DNA of 64,000 nt, taken from Streptomyces sp. NBC_00286 (lineage in GTDB: Bacteria; Actinomycetota; Actinomycetes; Streptomycetales; Streptomycetaceae). Below the pieces are notes generated by a model. It was not told where the DNA came from, searched no databases, and saw only the letters and a program-made list of their open reading frames with translations. Location of the stretch: the NCBI RefSeq assembly GCF_036173125.1, contig NZ_CP108054.1, positions 7,655,001 to 7,719,000 on the forward strand, given 5' to 3'. The first letter of the stretch is position 1, and each line of letters starts with the position of its first letter. The translations under genes and the position numbers were made by a program. Of the stretch, positions 8,477 to 17,411 are shown piece by piece.

Positions 8477-8692
8477 ATGGCGGCATGGACGTGGCGGTTC
8501 GAGAAGGCCGACGGGGCGGAGGTCCAGCCCGCGGTACAGCCCGAGGAGTTCACCACGCAGGGCGACGCCGAGTCCTGGCTCGGTGAGCACTGGAAGGCGC
8601 TGGCCGACGGGGGAGCGGACCAGGTCCGGCTGTTCGAGGACGCCACGGAGATCTACGGCCCGATGAGCCTGCACGCGGAGGCCTCTTCGTAG
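8477..8692 (+). CDS. Small conserved actinobacterial protein, function unknown
   Basis: The 71-residue product begins MAAWTWRFEKADGAEV, followed by a region rich in Glu, Asp and Trp (GDAESWLGEHWKALADGG) and a C-terminal LFEDATEIYGPMSLHAE. It has no signal peptide or membrane segment. The start is supported by GGGAGG about 8 bases upstream, and a strong hairpin follows the gene at 8728. I recognise the type as a widespread small actinobacterial protein with no assigned role. Coding quality looks good for its size. Confidence 0.75.
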   Translation: MAAWTWRFEKADGAEVQPAVQPEEFTTQGDAESWLGEHWKALADGGADQVRLFEDATEIYGPMSLHAEASS

Positions 8693-8727
8693 ATTCGAAG
8701 ACTCGTAGACGTACCGCAATCAGCAAA

Positions 8728-8759
8728 GTGGCCGCGACCGTACGAACGGTCGCGGCCAC
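8728..8759 (+). terminator. Intergenic hairpin, likely bidirectional terminator
   Basis: Perfect 14-bp arms (GTGGCCGCGACCGT and its complement) flank the loop ACGA. It lies between the small gene ending at 8692 and the converging methyltransferase ending at 8796. Confidence 0.85.
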
Positions 8760-8795
8760 CAGCGCTTCAAGGTGCCCCAGGTTCCGCAGGCGCCC

Positions 8796-9584
8796 TCAGC
8801 CCCGCACCCCGCACAAGTGCAGCAACGCTGCCACCCCCCGATACGGATCCGTCCGCCCCGCCCGCTCCTCGGCGGCCAGCAGCGCCTCCACGTCGTCCGG
8901 AACGGGCGCGTCGTCCGCGGCCAGATCCGTGAAGACCCGCACCCCGTACCAGGCGTGCAACGGCGCCCCGATCCCGGCCAGCGTGCCGGTGAGCGCGTCG
9001 AGCCGGTCCGCGCGTACGTCGAGGCCGAGCCGGTTCGTGTACGCGCTGGTGCCGAACGCAGCAAGTGCTCCGGCCCAGTCACCGGCGAGGCCCGGCCGCA
9101 TCGCGAGGGCGTCGCCGTTCCGTACGAGCAGCGAGAGCAGGCCGCCGGGGGCCAGCATCCGGGCCAGACCTGCGACCAGGGCGTCGGGCTCCTCGACGTA
9201 CATGAGTACGCCGTGGCACAGCACCACATCGAAACTGCCCGGCAGGAAGTGGACACCGGTCTCCCGCCCGTCCCCCTCGAAGAGCCGTACCCGGCTGCGG
9301 ATCCCCTCCGGCTCGGCGGCGAGCGCCTCGCGGGCCGTGGCGACCATCTTCGAGTCCTGTTCGAGCCCGGTGACCTTGTGCCCGGCCCGCGCCAGGCGGA
9401 GCGCCTGGGTGCCCTGGCCCATGCCCACGTCGAGCACCCGCAGCCGCTGCCCCACAGGGAACCGCCCGGCTATCTGCTCATCGAGCTGCCGGGCGACCAG
9501 TTCCTGCCGTACGACATCCCGTAATCCGCCGAGCTTGCTCAGCCAGGCATCCGCCGCACCGCCCGCGAAAGCCTGCGCGCTCAG
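8796..9584 (-). CDS. Class I SAM-dependent methyltransferase, probable CTG start
   Basis: The protein is about 262 residues, with motif I VLDVGMGQGTQAL at about 49-61, VTGLEQD after it and FDVVLCHGVLMYVEEPD further on. It resembles the UbiE/Methyltransf_11 type that acts on small molecules or tRNA; the substrate is unknown. No ATG or GTG occurs in frame between the end of the neighbouring gene and motif I. A CTG at 9584-9582 overlaps the TGA of the DUF3043 gene and has GGAGAG 5 bases upstream, so translation-coupled initiation at CTG is the best reading. The start is therefore less certain than the gene. Confidence 0.85.
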   Translation of the reverse strand: MSAQAFAGGAADAWLSKLGGLRDVVRQELVARQLDEQIAGRFPVGQRLRVLDVGMGQGTQALRLARAGHKVTGLEQDSKMVATAREALAAEPEGIRSRVRLFEGDGRETGVHFLPGSFDVVLCHGVLMYVEEPDALVAGLARMLAPGGLLSLLVRNGDALAMRPGLAGDWAGALAAFGTSAYTNRLGLDVRADRLDALTGTLAGIGAPLHAWYGVRVFTDLAADDAPVPDDVEALLAAEERAGRTDPYRGVAALLHLCGVRG

Positions 9585-10177
9585 GGCCGCTCTCCGCGCT
9601 TGACCTGCGGCTTCGGCAGCCGGAGGCGACGCATCTGGAGGCTGCGCATCAGCGCGTAGGCGACGGCGCCGCGCTTGGACTCGTCCGGGAGGCGCTCGTT
9701 CAGCTGCCGCTTCAGGCGGATCGCGATGCCGATCGAGTCGACCACGATCATCACGATGACGAAGAGCCACAGCAGCAGAGCGATGTTCTGCAACTGCGGG
9801 ATCTGCACCATGCTCAGTACGAGGATGACCACGGCCATCGGCAGGAAGAACTCGGCGACGCAGAAACGTGAGTCGACGAAGTCGCGCGCGTACTTCCGCA
9901 CCGGACCCTTGTCTCGGGCGGGCAGATAGCGCTCGTCGCCGCTGGCCAGCGCCTCGCGCTGTTTCGCAAGGGCGGCACGGCGGTCCTCACGCTGCCGCTT
10001 GGCCGCCTCCTTACGGTTCGTCGGCGTATGGGCGACGCTGCGGCGCTGGGACTGGGCCTCACTGCGCTTGGGCGTGGGCCGACCCTTGGGGGCCTGCGGG
10101 TCGCGGGGCTGCTTGGAGTCGGTCACCGGCGCCTTGTCGGCGAGGGCCTTCTCTTCCTTGGCACGGCTACGGAACAC
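9581..10177 (-). CDS. DUF3043-type membrane protein
   Basis: The 198-residue protein has a long basic, hydrophilic N-terminal half (SKQPRDPQAPKGRPTPKRSE and Arg/Lys-rich helices). Two adjacent membrane segments follow at about 110-128 and 131-148, then a basic C-terminal tail. This matches the DUF3043 family of actinobacterial membrane proteins, whose role is not established. The GTG at 10177 fits the conserved FRSRAKEEKA start. An ATG ten codons upstream (10207) is an alternative, and no convincing ribosome site separates the two. Its stop overlaps the methyltransferase start, making a two-gene operon. Confidence 0.8.
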   Translation of the reverse strand: MFRSRAKEEKALADKAPVTDSKQPRDPQAPKGRPTPKRSEAQSQRRSVAHTPTNRKEAAKRQREDRRAALAKQREALASGDERYLPARDKGPVRKYARDFVDSRFCVAEFFLPMAVVILVLSMVQIPQLQNIALLLWLFVIVMIVVDSIGIAIRLKRQLNERLPDESKRGAVAYALMRSLQMRRLRLPKPQVKRGERP

Positions 10178-10507
10178 AAAACCCAAGGGTAAGGGGTCAC
10201 CACGCATGGACCACAGTCCTGCGGGGAACGATCCGGCAACACCGGTCGTCTGTAGGGGCACAGGGGGGACACAGAGAGGGCGTTGCCGACGGTTCGCCCC
10301 CAGTGCGCCTGAGGTAATCCCGAACTGGTCCCGTACCTAACCCTGGGAGTCATCTACTCCCTACGCCGGAGCGGTACCGACAACAGTCGTCCTTGGGGAT
10401 GAGCGCATCCGTCCCCGAACAGTGCGGTAATGGATGCAGAGCCCGTACCGTGGGTTCTGTTGCAGTCGCTGGAGCTGGAGTCCGTCAGAAGGGGGCGCGC
10501 GAAGCCC
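10178..10507. other. Divergent intergenic region, DUF3043/pspA
   Basis: No gene is seen in these 330 bp. A short dyad GGATG-n4-CATCC lies at 10397-10410, about 100 bp upstream of pspA, and could be an operator. Stress control of pspA would be expected to act here, but no consensus promoter stands out. Confidence 0.4.
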
Positions 10508-11338
10508 ATGAGCGGTGTCATGAAGCGTATGGGGATGATCTTCCGCGCGAAGGCGAACAAGGCCCTTGACCGGGCCGAGGACCCGCGCGAAACCCTCGAC
10601 TACTCGTACCAGAAGCAGCTGGAGCTGCTGCAGAAGGTGCGCCGCGGAGTCGCCGATGTGGCGACCTCCCGCAAGCGCCTGGAGCTGCAGCTCAACCAGC
10701 TCCAGAGCCAGTCCTCGAAGCTGGAGGACCAGGGCCGCAAGGCCCTCGCTCTCGGCCGCGAGGACCTGGCCCGTGAGGCGCTGTCGCGCCGTGCCGCGCT
10801 CCAGCAGCAGGTCACGGACCTGGAGACGCAGCACCAGACCCTCCAGGGAGAGGAGGAGAAGCTCACGCTCGCCGCCCAGCGGCTGCAGGCCAAGGTCGAC
10901 GCCTTCCGTACGAAGAAGGAGACCATCAAGGCCACGTACACCGCGGCCCAGGCGCAGACCCGCATCGGCGAGGCCTTCTCCGGGATCTCCGAGGAGATGG
11001 GCGACGTCGGTCTGGCCATACAGCGCGCCGAGGACAAGACGGCGCAGCTTCAGGCCCGCGCCGGCGCCATCGACGAACTGCTCGCCTCCGGCGCCCTCGA
11101 CGACCCGTCCGGCATGGCCAAGGACGACATCCAGGCCGAGCTGGACCGCCTCTCCGGCGGCACGGACGTGGAGCTGGAACTCCAGCGCATGAAGGCGGAG
11201 CTGGCCGGCCCGTCGACGCCCCAGCAGGCGATCGAGGGCGGCACGGGCAATACTTCGGGGCAGGCACAGTCCCAGGACCAGTCGCAGTCCGGGGCACAGG
11301 ACCAGCCTCGGGACACCCCGCGCTTCGACAAGCAGTGA
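10508..11338 (+). CDS. pspA: PspA/IM30 family envelope-stress protein
   Basis: PspA-family proteins bind and stabilise damaged cytoplasmic membranes. The 276-residue protein starts MSGVMKRMGMIFRAKANKAL, an amphipathic membrane-binding helix, followed by DPRETLDYSYQKQLELLQKV. Long coiled-coil helices then run to about residue 225. The C-terminal 50 residues are low-complexity (Gln, Ser, Gly). Family size is normally 220-270 residues. The start at 10508 is chosen over 10430 because it gives the canonical N-terminus. The PspAA partner follows 40 bp downstream. Confidence 0.93.
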   Translation: MSGVMKRMGMIFRAKANKALDRAEDPRETLDYSYQKQLELLQKVRRGVADVATSRKRLELQLNQLQSQSSKLEDQGRKALALGREDLAREALSRRAALQQQVTDLETQHQTLQGEEEKLTLAAQRLQAKVDAFRTKKETIKATYTAAQAQTRIGEAFSGISEEMGDVGLAIQRAEDKTAQLQARAGAIDELLASGALDDPSGMAKDDIQAELDRLSGGTDVELELQRMKAELAGPSTPQQAIEGGTGNTSGQAQSQDQSQSGAQDQPRDTPRFDKQ

Positions 11339-11378
11339 GTCCCACGCCGTAGCAGTCCCACGCCTTGAGGAGGGCGTC

Positions 11379-11657
11379 GTGATCGTACGGATCATGGGGG
11401 AGGGACAGGTGAAGCTGGACAACGCCCACTTCGCCGAACTGAACAAGCTGGACGACGAACTCCTGGCGGAGATGGAGTCCGGCGACGAAGAGGGCTTCCG
11501 GCGCACGCTGGGAGCACTCCTCGAAGCGGTACGCCGCCTGGGCACCCCCCTCCCCGACGACACCCTGGAACCCTCGGAACTCATCCTCCCGTCCCCCGAC
11601 GCAACCCTGGAGGAAGTCAGGGAGATGCTGACCGAGGACGGCCTGATTCCGGGCTGA
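11379..11657 (+). CDS. pspAA: PspA-associated protein PspAA
   Basis: The 92-residue protein begins MIVRIMGEGQVKLD and ends with a Leu/Glu-rich helix (ATLEEVREMLTEDGLIPG). This matches the small partner that accompanies PspA in actinobacteria and archaea. The GTG start has GAGGAGGG 6-7 bases upstream. It lies 40 bp after pspA on the same strand, so the two are probably one transcript. It is a soluble cytoplasmic protein, presumed to modulate PspA assembly. Confidence 0.85.
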   Translation: MIVRIMGEGQVKLDNAHFAELNKLDDELLAEMESGDEEGFRRTLGALLEAVRRLGTPLPDDTLEPSELILPSPDATLEEVREMLTEDGLIPG

Positions 11658-11689
11658 CGAAAACTAGGGCGCCTGTGCAACGCGCCCCA

Positions 11690-11765
11690 TGGCGGGGCGC
11701 AGCCCCGTCAGGGGCGCGGGGAACGGCGCGAGCAACCACAACGAAGCCGCACTCGCCAGTGATCC
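11690..11765. repeat. Intergenic repeat, family A
   Basis: GGGGCGCGGGGAACGGCGCG followed by the CAACCACAAC tail is one further copy of the family at 4455 and elsewhere. It separates pspAA from the sensor kinase. Confidence 0.7.
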
Positions 11766-11852
11766 GAATCCACCACCCCCATAGGCGCCCGCCGCCTCCG
11801 GTGACCGTTGCCACCAGTTCCGCCCAACGCAGTGGCCCCGTACCGTAAACGC

Positions 11853-13160
11853 GTGAGCACAATCAAGCGCACCGCAACCTGGCTGCGAGCCCACCCGCTG
11901 GCAGCAGACGGTGCGCTGGCAGCAGCCGTACTGGCGATCATGATCGTCGCGTCGTTCGCCGCCCCGGAGGAGCACGGCGACGGCAAAACGTGGGGCACGC
12001 AGGTACCCGACGCGCTGGGCGTCAGCTTGATGACGCTGGCCGCCGTCGCCCTGGTCTTCCGCCGCCGCGGCCCCCTCCCGGTACTCGCGGTGACGGGCGC
12101 CCTCACCCTCCTCGAGCTGGTCAGCGGCGACCCGCGCACCCCGGTCGCCATGGCCGCCGTGGTCGCCCTCTACACGGTGGCGTCGGCGACCGACCGGCCC
12201 ACCACCTGGCGGGTCGGCCTGCTCACCATGACCGTCCTTACGGGCGTCGCGATGCTCGCCGGCTCCATGCCCTGGTACGAGCAGGAGAACATCGGCATCT
12301 TCGCCTGGACGGGCATGGCCGCCGCCGCGGGCGATGCGGTGCGCAGCCGCCGCGCCTTCGTACACGCCATAAGAGAGCGCGCCGAACGCGCCGAACGCAC
12401 CCGTGAGGAAGAGGCCCGCCGCCGCGTCGCCGAGGAACGCCTCCGCATCGCCCGCGATCTGCACGACGTCGTCGCCCACCACATCGCGCTCGTCAACGTC
12501 CAGGCCGGAGTCGCCGCCCACGTCATGGACAAGCGCCCCGACCAGGCCAAGGAAGCCCTCGCGCACGTACGCGAGGCCAGCCGCTCCGCGCTCAACGAAC
12601 TCCGCGCCACCGTCGGCCTGTTGAGGCAGTCCGGCGACCCCGAGGCGCCCACCGAACCGGCCCCGGGCCTGAACCGGCTCGACGAACTCGTCGGCACCTT
12701 CCGCAACGCGGGTCTGCCCGTCGAGGTGGCCCGCACCGACGAGGGCACCGCCCTGCCCGCGGCCGTCGACCTGGCCGCGTACCGCATCATCCAGGAAGCC
12801 CTCACCAATGTGCAGAAGCACGCGGGTACGGAGGCGAAGGCCGAGGTCAGCGTCGTACGCGTGGGTCCGAACGTCGAGATCACCGTGTTGGACAACGGGC
12901 CCGGCGACGACGCCGAGGCCCGGCTCGACAAGAACGGCGGGCACGGGCTGCTCGGCATGCGGGAAAGGGTCGGCGCACTCGGCGGCAGCTGCACCGCCGG
13001 ACCCCGCTACGGAGGCGGCTTCCGGGTCCATGCGATCCTGCCGGTCAAGAGCCGCACCGAGGACATGGCCGGGGGCACGACCGGAGGCACCGCCTCGGCG
13101 AACGTGCCGTCGACGACTGCGGCATCCAGGAGAACGGCACCCACGGGGGACCTCGCATGA
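11853..13160 (+). CDS. NarL-type sensor histidine kinase
   Basis: The 435-residue kinase has about five hydrophobic segments in residues 15-175 with very short outer loops, so it probably senses something within the membrane. A HisKA_3 dimerisation domain (RIARDLHDVVAHHIALVN, containing the phosphorylatable His) and an ATPase domain (EALTNVQKHAG and GGHGLLGMRERVG) follow. The GTG at 11853 gives a short cytoplasmic leader; an upstream start at 11808 adds nothing recognisable. The ATGA overlap with the response regulator shows that they are translated together. Its place between pspA/pspAA and an RND exporter suggests a role in envelope stress, which is inference. Confidence 0.92.
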   Translation: MSTIKRTATWLRAHPLAADGALAAAVLAIMIVASFAAPEEHGDGKTWGTQVPDALGVSLMTLAAVALVFRRRGPLPVLAVTGALTLLELVSGDPRTPVAMAAVVALYTVASATDRPTTWRVGLLTMTVLTGVAMLAGSMPWYEQENIGIFAWTGMAAAAGDAVRSRRAFVHAIRERAERAERTREEEARRRVAEERLRIARDLHDVVAHHIALVNVQAGVAAHVMDKRPDQAKEALAHVREASRSALNELRATVGLLRQSGDPEAPTEPAPGLNRLDELVGTFRNAGLPVEVARTDEGTALPAAVDLAAYRIIQEALTNVQKHAGTEAKAEVSVVRVGPNVEITVLDNGPGDDAEARLDKNGGHGLLGMRERVGALGGSCTAGPRYGGGFRVHAILPVKSRTEDMAGGTTGGTASANVPSTTAASRRTAPTGDLA

Positions 13161-13840
13161 CCATCCGCGTCCTGCTCGCCGACGACCAGGCCCTGCTGCG
13201 GAGCGCGTTCCGTGTGCTGGTCGACTCCGAGCCCGACATGGAGGTCGTCGGCGAGGCCTCGGACGGCGCCGAGGCGGTGCGGCTCGCGCGCGAGGAGCGG
13301 GCCGACGTCGTCCTGATGGACATCCGCATGCCCGGCATGGACGGTCTCGCCGCCACCCGGCTGATCAGCGCCGACCCGGGCCTCACGCACGTACGGGTCG
13401 TCATGCTGACGACCTTCGAGGTCGACGAGTACGTGGTGCAGTCCCTGCGGGCCGGCGCCTCCGGTTTCCTCGGCAAGGGAGCCGAGCCGGACGAGCTGCT
13501 CAACGCCATCCGGGTCGCGGCGAGCGGCGAGGCGCTGTTGTCGCCGGTGGCCACCAAGGGGCTGATCGCCAAGTTCCTCGCGCAGGGCGACGGAGCGGAC
13601 GACGACCGGGACCCGGCCCGTGCCGAACGCCTCGCCGCGCTCACCGGACGGGAACGCGAGGTCCTCGTCCAGGTCGCGGGCGGCCACTCGAACGACGAGA
13701 TCGCCGAGCGTCTCGACGTCAGCCCGCTCACCGTTAAAACCCACGTGAACCGCGCCATGGCCAAGCTGGGCGCCCGTGACCGGGCCCAACTGGTCGTCAT
13801 CGCCTACGAGTCGGGGCTCGTACGTCCAAGGGTGGAGTGA
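13157..13840 (+). CDS. NarL/FixJ family response regulator
   Basis: The 227-residue protein has a receiver domain with acidic pocket LLADDQ, phospho-acceptor in VVLMDIRMPGMDG and the switch segment MLTTFEVDEYVVQSLRAGASGFLGK. A LuxR-type helix-turn-helix follows (LTGREREVLVQVAGG and NDEIAERLDVSPLTVKTHV). It is the cognate partner of the kinase, overlapping it by 4 bp. The likely targets are the genes of the same block, the RND gene 175 bp downstream or pspA upstream, but no operator is identifiable. Confidence 0.94.
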   Translation: MTIRVLLADDQALLRSAFRVLVDSEPDMEVVGEASDGAEAVRLAREERADVVLMDIRMPGMDGLAATRLISADPGLTHVRVVMLTTFEVDEYVVQSLRAGASGFLGKGAEPDELLNAIRVAASGEALLSPVATKGLIAKFLAQGDGADDDRDPARAERLAALTGREREVLVQVAGGHSNDEIAERLDVSPLTVKTHVNRAMAKLGARDRAQLVVIAYESGLVRPRVE

Positions 13841-14014
13841 GCTCCGGCCGCCCGTACTGCGCCCGCAGTAGGGGCCGGATAAGGAACGAGACCTGGGAGC
13901 GACGGATCGGCTCTCGACGGTGGCTCAGGGTGTAGGGGTAGGCGCTCACATGTGCCCTTCTTGCCGCTCCAGCAACACAGCCACCCTCAGCCACAGAAGA
14001 GAGATCCGCCACCC

Positions 14015-17000
14015 ATGTCCTGGCTGTCCAGGTTCAGCCTCGCGCAACGGGCCCTGATCGGGCTGATGTCGATCGTCGCGTTAGCTTTCGGAGCGATCGC
14101 GATCCCGCAGCTCAAGCAGCAGTTGCTGCCCACCATCGAACTGCCTGTGGTGTCGGTGCTCGCGCCGTACCAGGGCGCGTCCCCCGACGTGGTCGAGAAG
14201 CAGGTCGTCGAGCCCATCGAGGACAACCTCGAAGGCGTCGACGGCATCTCCGGCGTCACCTCCACCGCCAGCGAGGGCAACGCCCTGATCATGGCGTCCT
14301 TCGACTACGGCAACAACACAGAGCAGCTGGTCGCCGACGTCCAGCAGGCCGTCAACCGCGCCCGCGTCCAGCTCCCGGACGATGTGGACCCGCAGGTCGT
14401 CGCCGGTTCCACCGACGACATCCCGACCGTCGTGCTCGCCGTCACCTCCGACAAGGACCAGCAGGCCCTCTCGGACCAGCTCGACCGCACCGTTGTGCCC
14501 GAGCTGCGCGACATCGACGGCGTCGGCCAGGTCACGGTCGACGGCGTACGGGGCCTCGAGGTCACCGTCACTCCGGACGACGCCGAGATGGCACGCGCGG
14601 GGGTCAACCCCGCGGTCCTCGGCCAGGCTCTTCAGGCGGGCGGCGCGACCGTCCCGGCCGGCTCCTTCGACGAGGACGGCAGCAACCGCACCGTCCAGGT
14701 CGGCGGCGGCTTCACCTCCCTCAAGCAGATCCAGGACCTGATGGTCACCGGCGAGGGCGTCAAGAAGCCCGTACGCCTCGGGGACATCGCCACGGTCGAG
14801 GAGCAGCCCGCCACCGCGCAGTCCATCACCCGCACCGACGGCAAGCCCAGCCTCTCCGTCTCGCTGACGATGGACCACGACGGCAGCGCGGTCGCCATCT
14901 CCGACGCGGTCCAGGACAAGCTGCCGGACCTGCGGAAGGACCTCGGCTCCGGCGCGACGATCACCGTGGTCAGCGACCAGGGCCCGGCGGTCTCCAAGTC
15001 CATCTCGGGCCTGACGACCGAGGGCGCGCTCGGCCTGCTGTTCGCGGTCGTGATCATCCTGGTCTTCCTGGCCTCGGTCCGCTCGACCCTCGTCACCGCG
15101 GTCTCGATCCCGCTGTCGGTCGTCCTCGCGCTGATCGTCCTGTGGACCCGGGACCTCTCGCTCAACATGCTGACGCTGGGCGCCCTGACGATCGCGATCG
15201 GCCGAGTCGTCGACGACTCGATCGTGGTCCTGGAGAACATCAAGCGCCACCTCGGCTACGGCGAGGAGCGCCAGGAGGCGATCCTCAAGGCGGTACGGGA
15301 GGTCGCGGGCGCGGTCACGTCCTCCACCCTCACGACGGTCGCCGTATTCCTCCCCATCGGCCTGACCGGCGGCATGGTCGGCGAACTGTTCGGCTCGTTC
15401 AGCCTGACGGTGACGGCGGCACTGCTGGCCTCACTGCTCGTCTCGCTGACGGTCGTACCGGTGCTCTCGTACTGGTTCCTGCGCGCTCCCAAGGGCACGC
15501 CCGAGGACGCCGACGAGGCACGCCGCAAGGCCGAGGAGAAGGAGGCCCGCAGCCGACTCCAGCGCAGTTACGTCCCTGTCCTGCGGTTCGCCACCCGGCG
15601 CCGCCTCACCAGCGTGGCGATCGCGGTCGTCGTCCTCATCGGTACGTTCGCCATGGCGCCGCTGTTGAAGACCAACTTCTTCGACCAGGGCGAGCAGGAA
15701 GTCCTCACCGTCAAGCAGGAGTTGAAGCCCGGCATCAGCCTGGCGGCGACCGACGCGCAGGCCAAGAAGGTCGAGCAGATGCTCGACGGGGTGAAGGGCG
15801 TCGAGGATTACCAGGTCACCGTCGGCTCCTCCGGCTTCCTGGCCGCGTTCGGCGGGGGCACGGACACCAACCAGGCCTCGTACACCGTCAAGGTCGCGGA
15901 CTCGGCCTCGTACGACGACGTCCAGGACCGCATCGAGGAGGGGCTCGGCCAGCTCTCCGGGATCGGTACGACGACGATCTCGGCCGGTGACGGCTTCGGC
16001 GCCCAGGAGCTGAGCGTGGTCGTCAAGGCCGCTGACGCCGGGGTGCTGCGCGAGGCCGCGGAGGAGGTGCGGGACGCGGTCGCCGGACTCGACGACGTCA
16101 CGGACGTGACGAGCGACCTCGCCCAGTCCGTACCGCGGATATCCGTCAAGGCCAACTCCGAGGCTGCGGCAGCCGGGTTCAACGACACAACGCTCGGCGC
16201 CGCCGTCGCCCAATCGGTACGCGGCACCCCCAGCGGCAAGGCGATCCTCGACGACACCGAACGCGACGTGGTCATCAAGTCGGCGAAGCCGGCCCAGACG
16301 CTGGACGAACTGAAGAAGCTCCAGCTCGGTCCCGATGTGACCCTCGGTGACATCGCCACGGTGGAACTGGTCGACGGCCCGGTCTCGATGACCCGCATCG
16401 ACGGCCAGCGCGCGGCGACGATCACGGCGAAGCCGACCGGCGAGAACACGGGCGCGGTGAGCGCGGACCTCACGACGAAGCTCGACGCGCTGAAGCTCCC
16501 CGACGGGGCGACGGCGGAGATCGGCGGTGTCTCGCAGGACCAGGACGAGGCGTTCGCGTCCCTCGGCCTCGCGATGCTCGCGGCGATCGCGATCGTCTTC
16601 ATGCTGCTGGTGGCGACCTTCCGGTCCCTGATCCAGCCGCTGATCCTGCTGGTGTCGATCCCGTTCGCGGCGACGGGCGCGATCGGCCTGCTGGTCGCCA
16701 CGGGCACCCCCATGGGCGTACCGGCGATGATCGGCATGCTGATGCTCATCGGCATCGTGGTCACGAACGCGATCGTCCTGATCGACCTGATCAACCAGTA
16801 CCGCAGGCAGGGTTACGGAGTCGTCGAGGCCGTCCTGGAGGGCGGCCGCCACCGCCTCCGTCCCATCCTGATGACGGCGCTGGCAACGATCTTCGCCCTC
16901 CTCCCCATGGCCCTGGGCGTCACGGGCGAAGGCGGCTTCATAGCCCAGCCCCTGGCGGTGGTGGTCATCGGCGGCCTGATCACGTCGACGCTGCTGACGC

Positions 17001-17152
17001 TGCTGCTGGTCCCGACGCTGTACGCGATGGTGGAACTCCGCAAGGAGCGCCGGGCGAAGAAGAGGGCGGCGAAGCGAGAGAAGAAGGCCGGGACCGCACC
17101 CGGGTCCTCCGCGGAAGCGGAGTCCGGGGAGCCGGAGCCGGCGGGCGTCTGA
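14015..17152 (+). CDS. HAE1-type RND efflux transporter permease
   Basis: The 1045-residue protein has the full RND layout: one N-terminal membrane helix, a large extracytoplasmic porter domain, six helices around residues 345-500, a second porter domain and six more helices. GRVVDDSIVVLENIKRH at about 397-413 carries the paired Asp of the proton relay. The start MSWLSRFSLAQRALIGL is typical. AcrB-like pumps work with an adaptor and an outer-membrane channel; neither is encoded nearby, as expected in a monoderm. It is 175 bp downstream of the response regulator and may be controlled by it. A fragment of its 3' end is duplicated at 21.3 kb. Confidence 0.93.
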   Translation: MSWLSRFSLAQRALIGLMSIVALAFGAIAIPQLKQQLLPTIELPVVSVLAPYQGASPDVVEKQVVEPIEDNLEGVDGISGVTSTASEGNALIMASFDYGNNTEQLVADVQQAVNRARVQLPDDVDPQVVAGSTDDIPTVVLAVTSDKDQQALSDQLDRTVVPELRDIDGVGQVTVDGVRGLEVTVTPDDAEMARAGVNPAVLGQALQAGGATVPAGSFDEDGSNRTVQVGGGFTSLKQIQDLMVTGEGVKKPVRLGDIATVEEQPATAQSITRTDGKPSLSVSLTMDHDGSAVAISDAVQDKLPDLRKDLGSGATITVVSDQGPAVSKSISGLTTEGALGLLFAVVIILVFLASVRSTLVTAVSIPLSVVLALIVLWTRDLSLNMLTLGALTIAIGRVVDDSIVVLENIKRHLGYGEERQEAILKAVREVAGAVTSSTLTTVAVFLPIGLTGGMVGELFGSFSLTVTAALLASLLVSLTVVPVLSYWFLRAPKGTPEDADEARRKAEEKEARSRLQRSYVPVLRFATRRRLTSVAIAVVVLIGTFAMAPLLKTNFFDQGEQEVLTVKQELKPGISLAATDAQAKKVEQMLDGVKGVEDYQVTVGSSGFLAAFGGGTDTNQASYTVKVADSASYDDVQDRIEEGLGQLSGIGTTTISAGDGFGAQELSVVVKAADAGVLREAAEEVRDAVAGLDDVTDVTSDLAQSVPRISVKANSEAAAAGFNDTTLGAAVAQSVRGTPSGKAILDDTERDVVIKSAKPAQTLDELKKLQLGPDVTLGDIATVELVDGPVSMTRIDGQRAATITAKPTGENTGAVSADLTTKLDALKLPDGATAEIGGVSQDQDEAFASLGLAMLAAIAIVFMLLVATFRSLIQPLILLVSIPFAATGAIGLLVATGTPMGVPAMIGMLMLIGIVVTNAIVLIDLINQYRRQGYGVVEAVLEGGRHRLRPILMTALATIFALLPMALGVTGEGGFIAQPLAVVVIGGLITSTLLTLLLVPTLYAMVELRKERRAKKRAAKREKKAGTAPGSSAEAESGEPEPAGV

Positions 17153-17172
17153 TGGGTTGATGGTGCCGGATC

Positions 17173-17208
17173 GATGGTGCCCCGTACGTTCGCGTACGGG
17201 GCACCATC
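17173..17208. terminator. Bidirectional terminator after the RND gene
   Basis: Perfect 16-bp arms (GATGGTGCCCCGTACG and its complement) flank a TTCG tetraloop. It lies between the RND gene and the converging DUF397 gene. Confidence 0.9.
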
Positions 17209-17213
17209 GTGCG

Positions 17214-17411
17214 TTACGCCTTCAGGGAGTTGACGAACTCGTCCCAGGCGGCGGCTGGGACGAGGAGTACGGGGCCGTGGGGGGTCTTGCTGTCGCGGAC
17301 GGGGACGACGCCGGGGAAGTCGTCGGTGATCTCGACGCATTCGCCCCCGTTGGTGTTGCTGTAGCTGCTCCGGCGCCACCGGGCGGAGTTCAGCTCGGGG
17401 GTGTGCTGCAT
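17214..17411 (-). CDS. DUF397 protein (partner of XRE regulator)
   Basis: The 65-residue protein contains SARWRRSSYSNTNGGECVEI and VPVRDSKTPHGPVLLVPAAAWDEFV, the two blocks that define DUF397. Such proteins pair with an XRE regulator encoded next to them, as in the whiJ/abaA family of Streptomyces developmental loci. The ATG at 17411 lies inside the 3' end of the regulator gene (22-bp overlap), so the two are co-translated. Confidence 0.92.
   Translation of the reverse strand: MQHTPELNSARWRRSSYSNTNGGECVEITDDFPGVVPVRDSKTPHGPVLLVPAAAWDEFVNSLKA

Noticed and set aside
14081..15250. A 389-codon minus-strand frame in the RND gene
   Set aside because: Composition is dominated by Asp, Arg, Gly and Val in patterns typical of the complement of a real gene.
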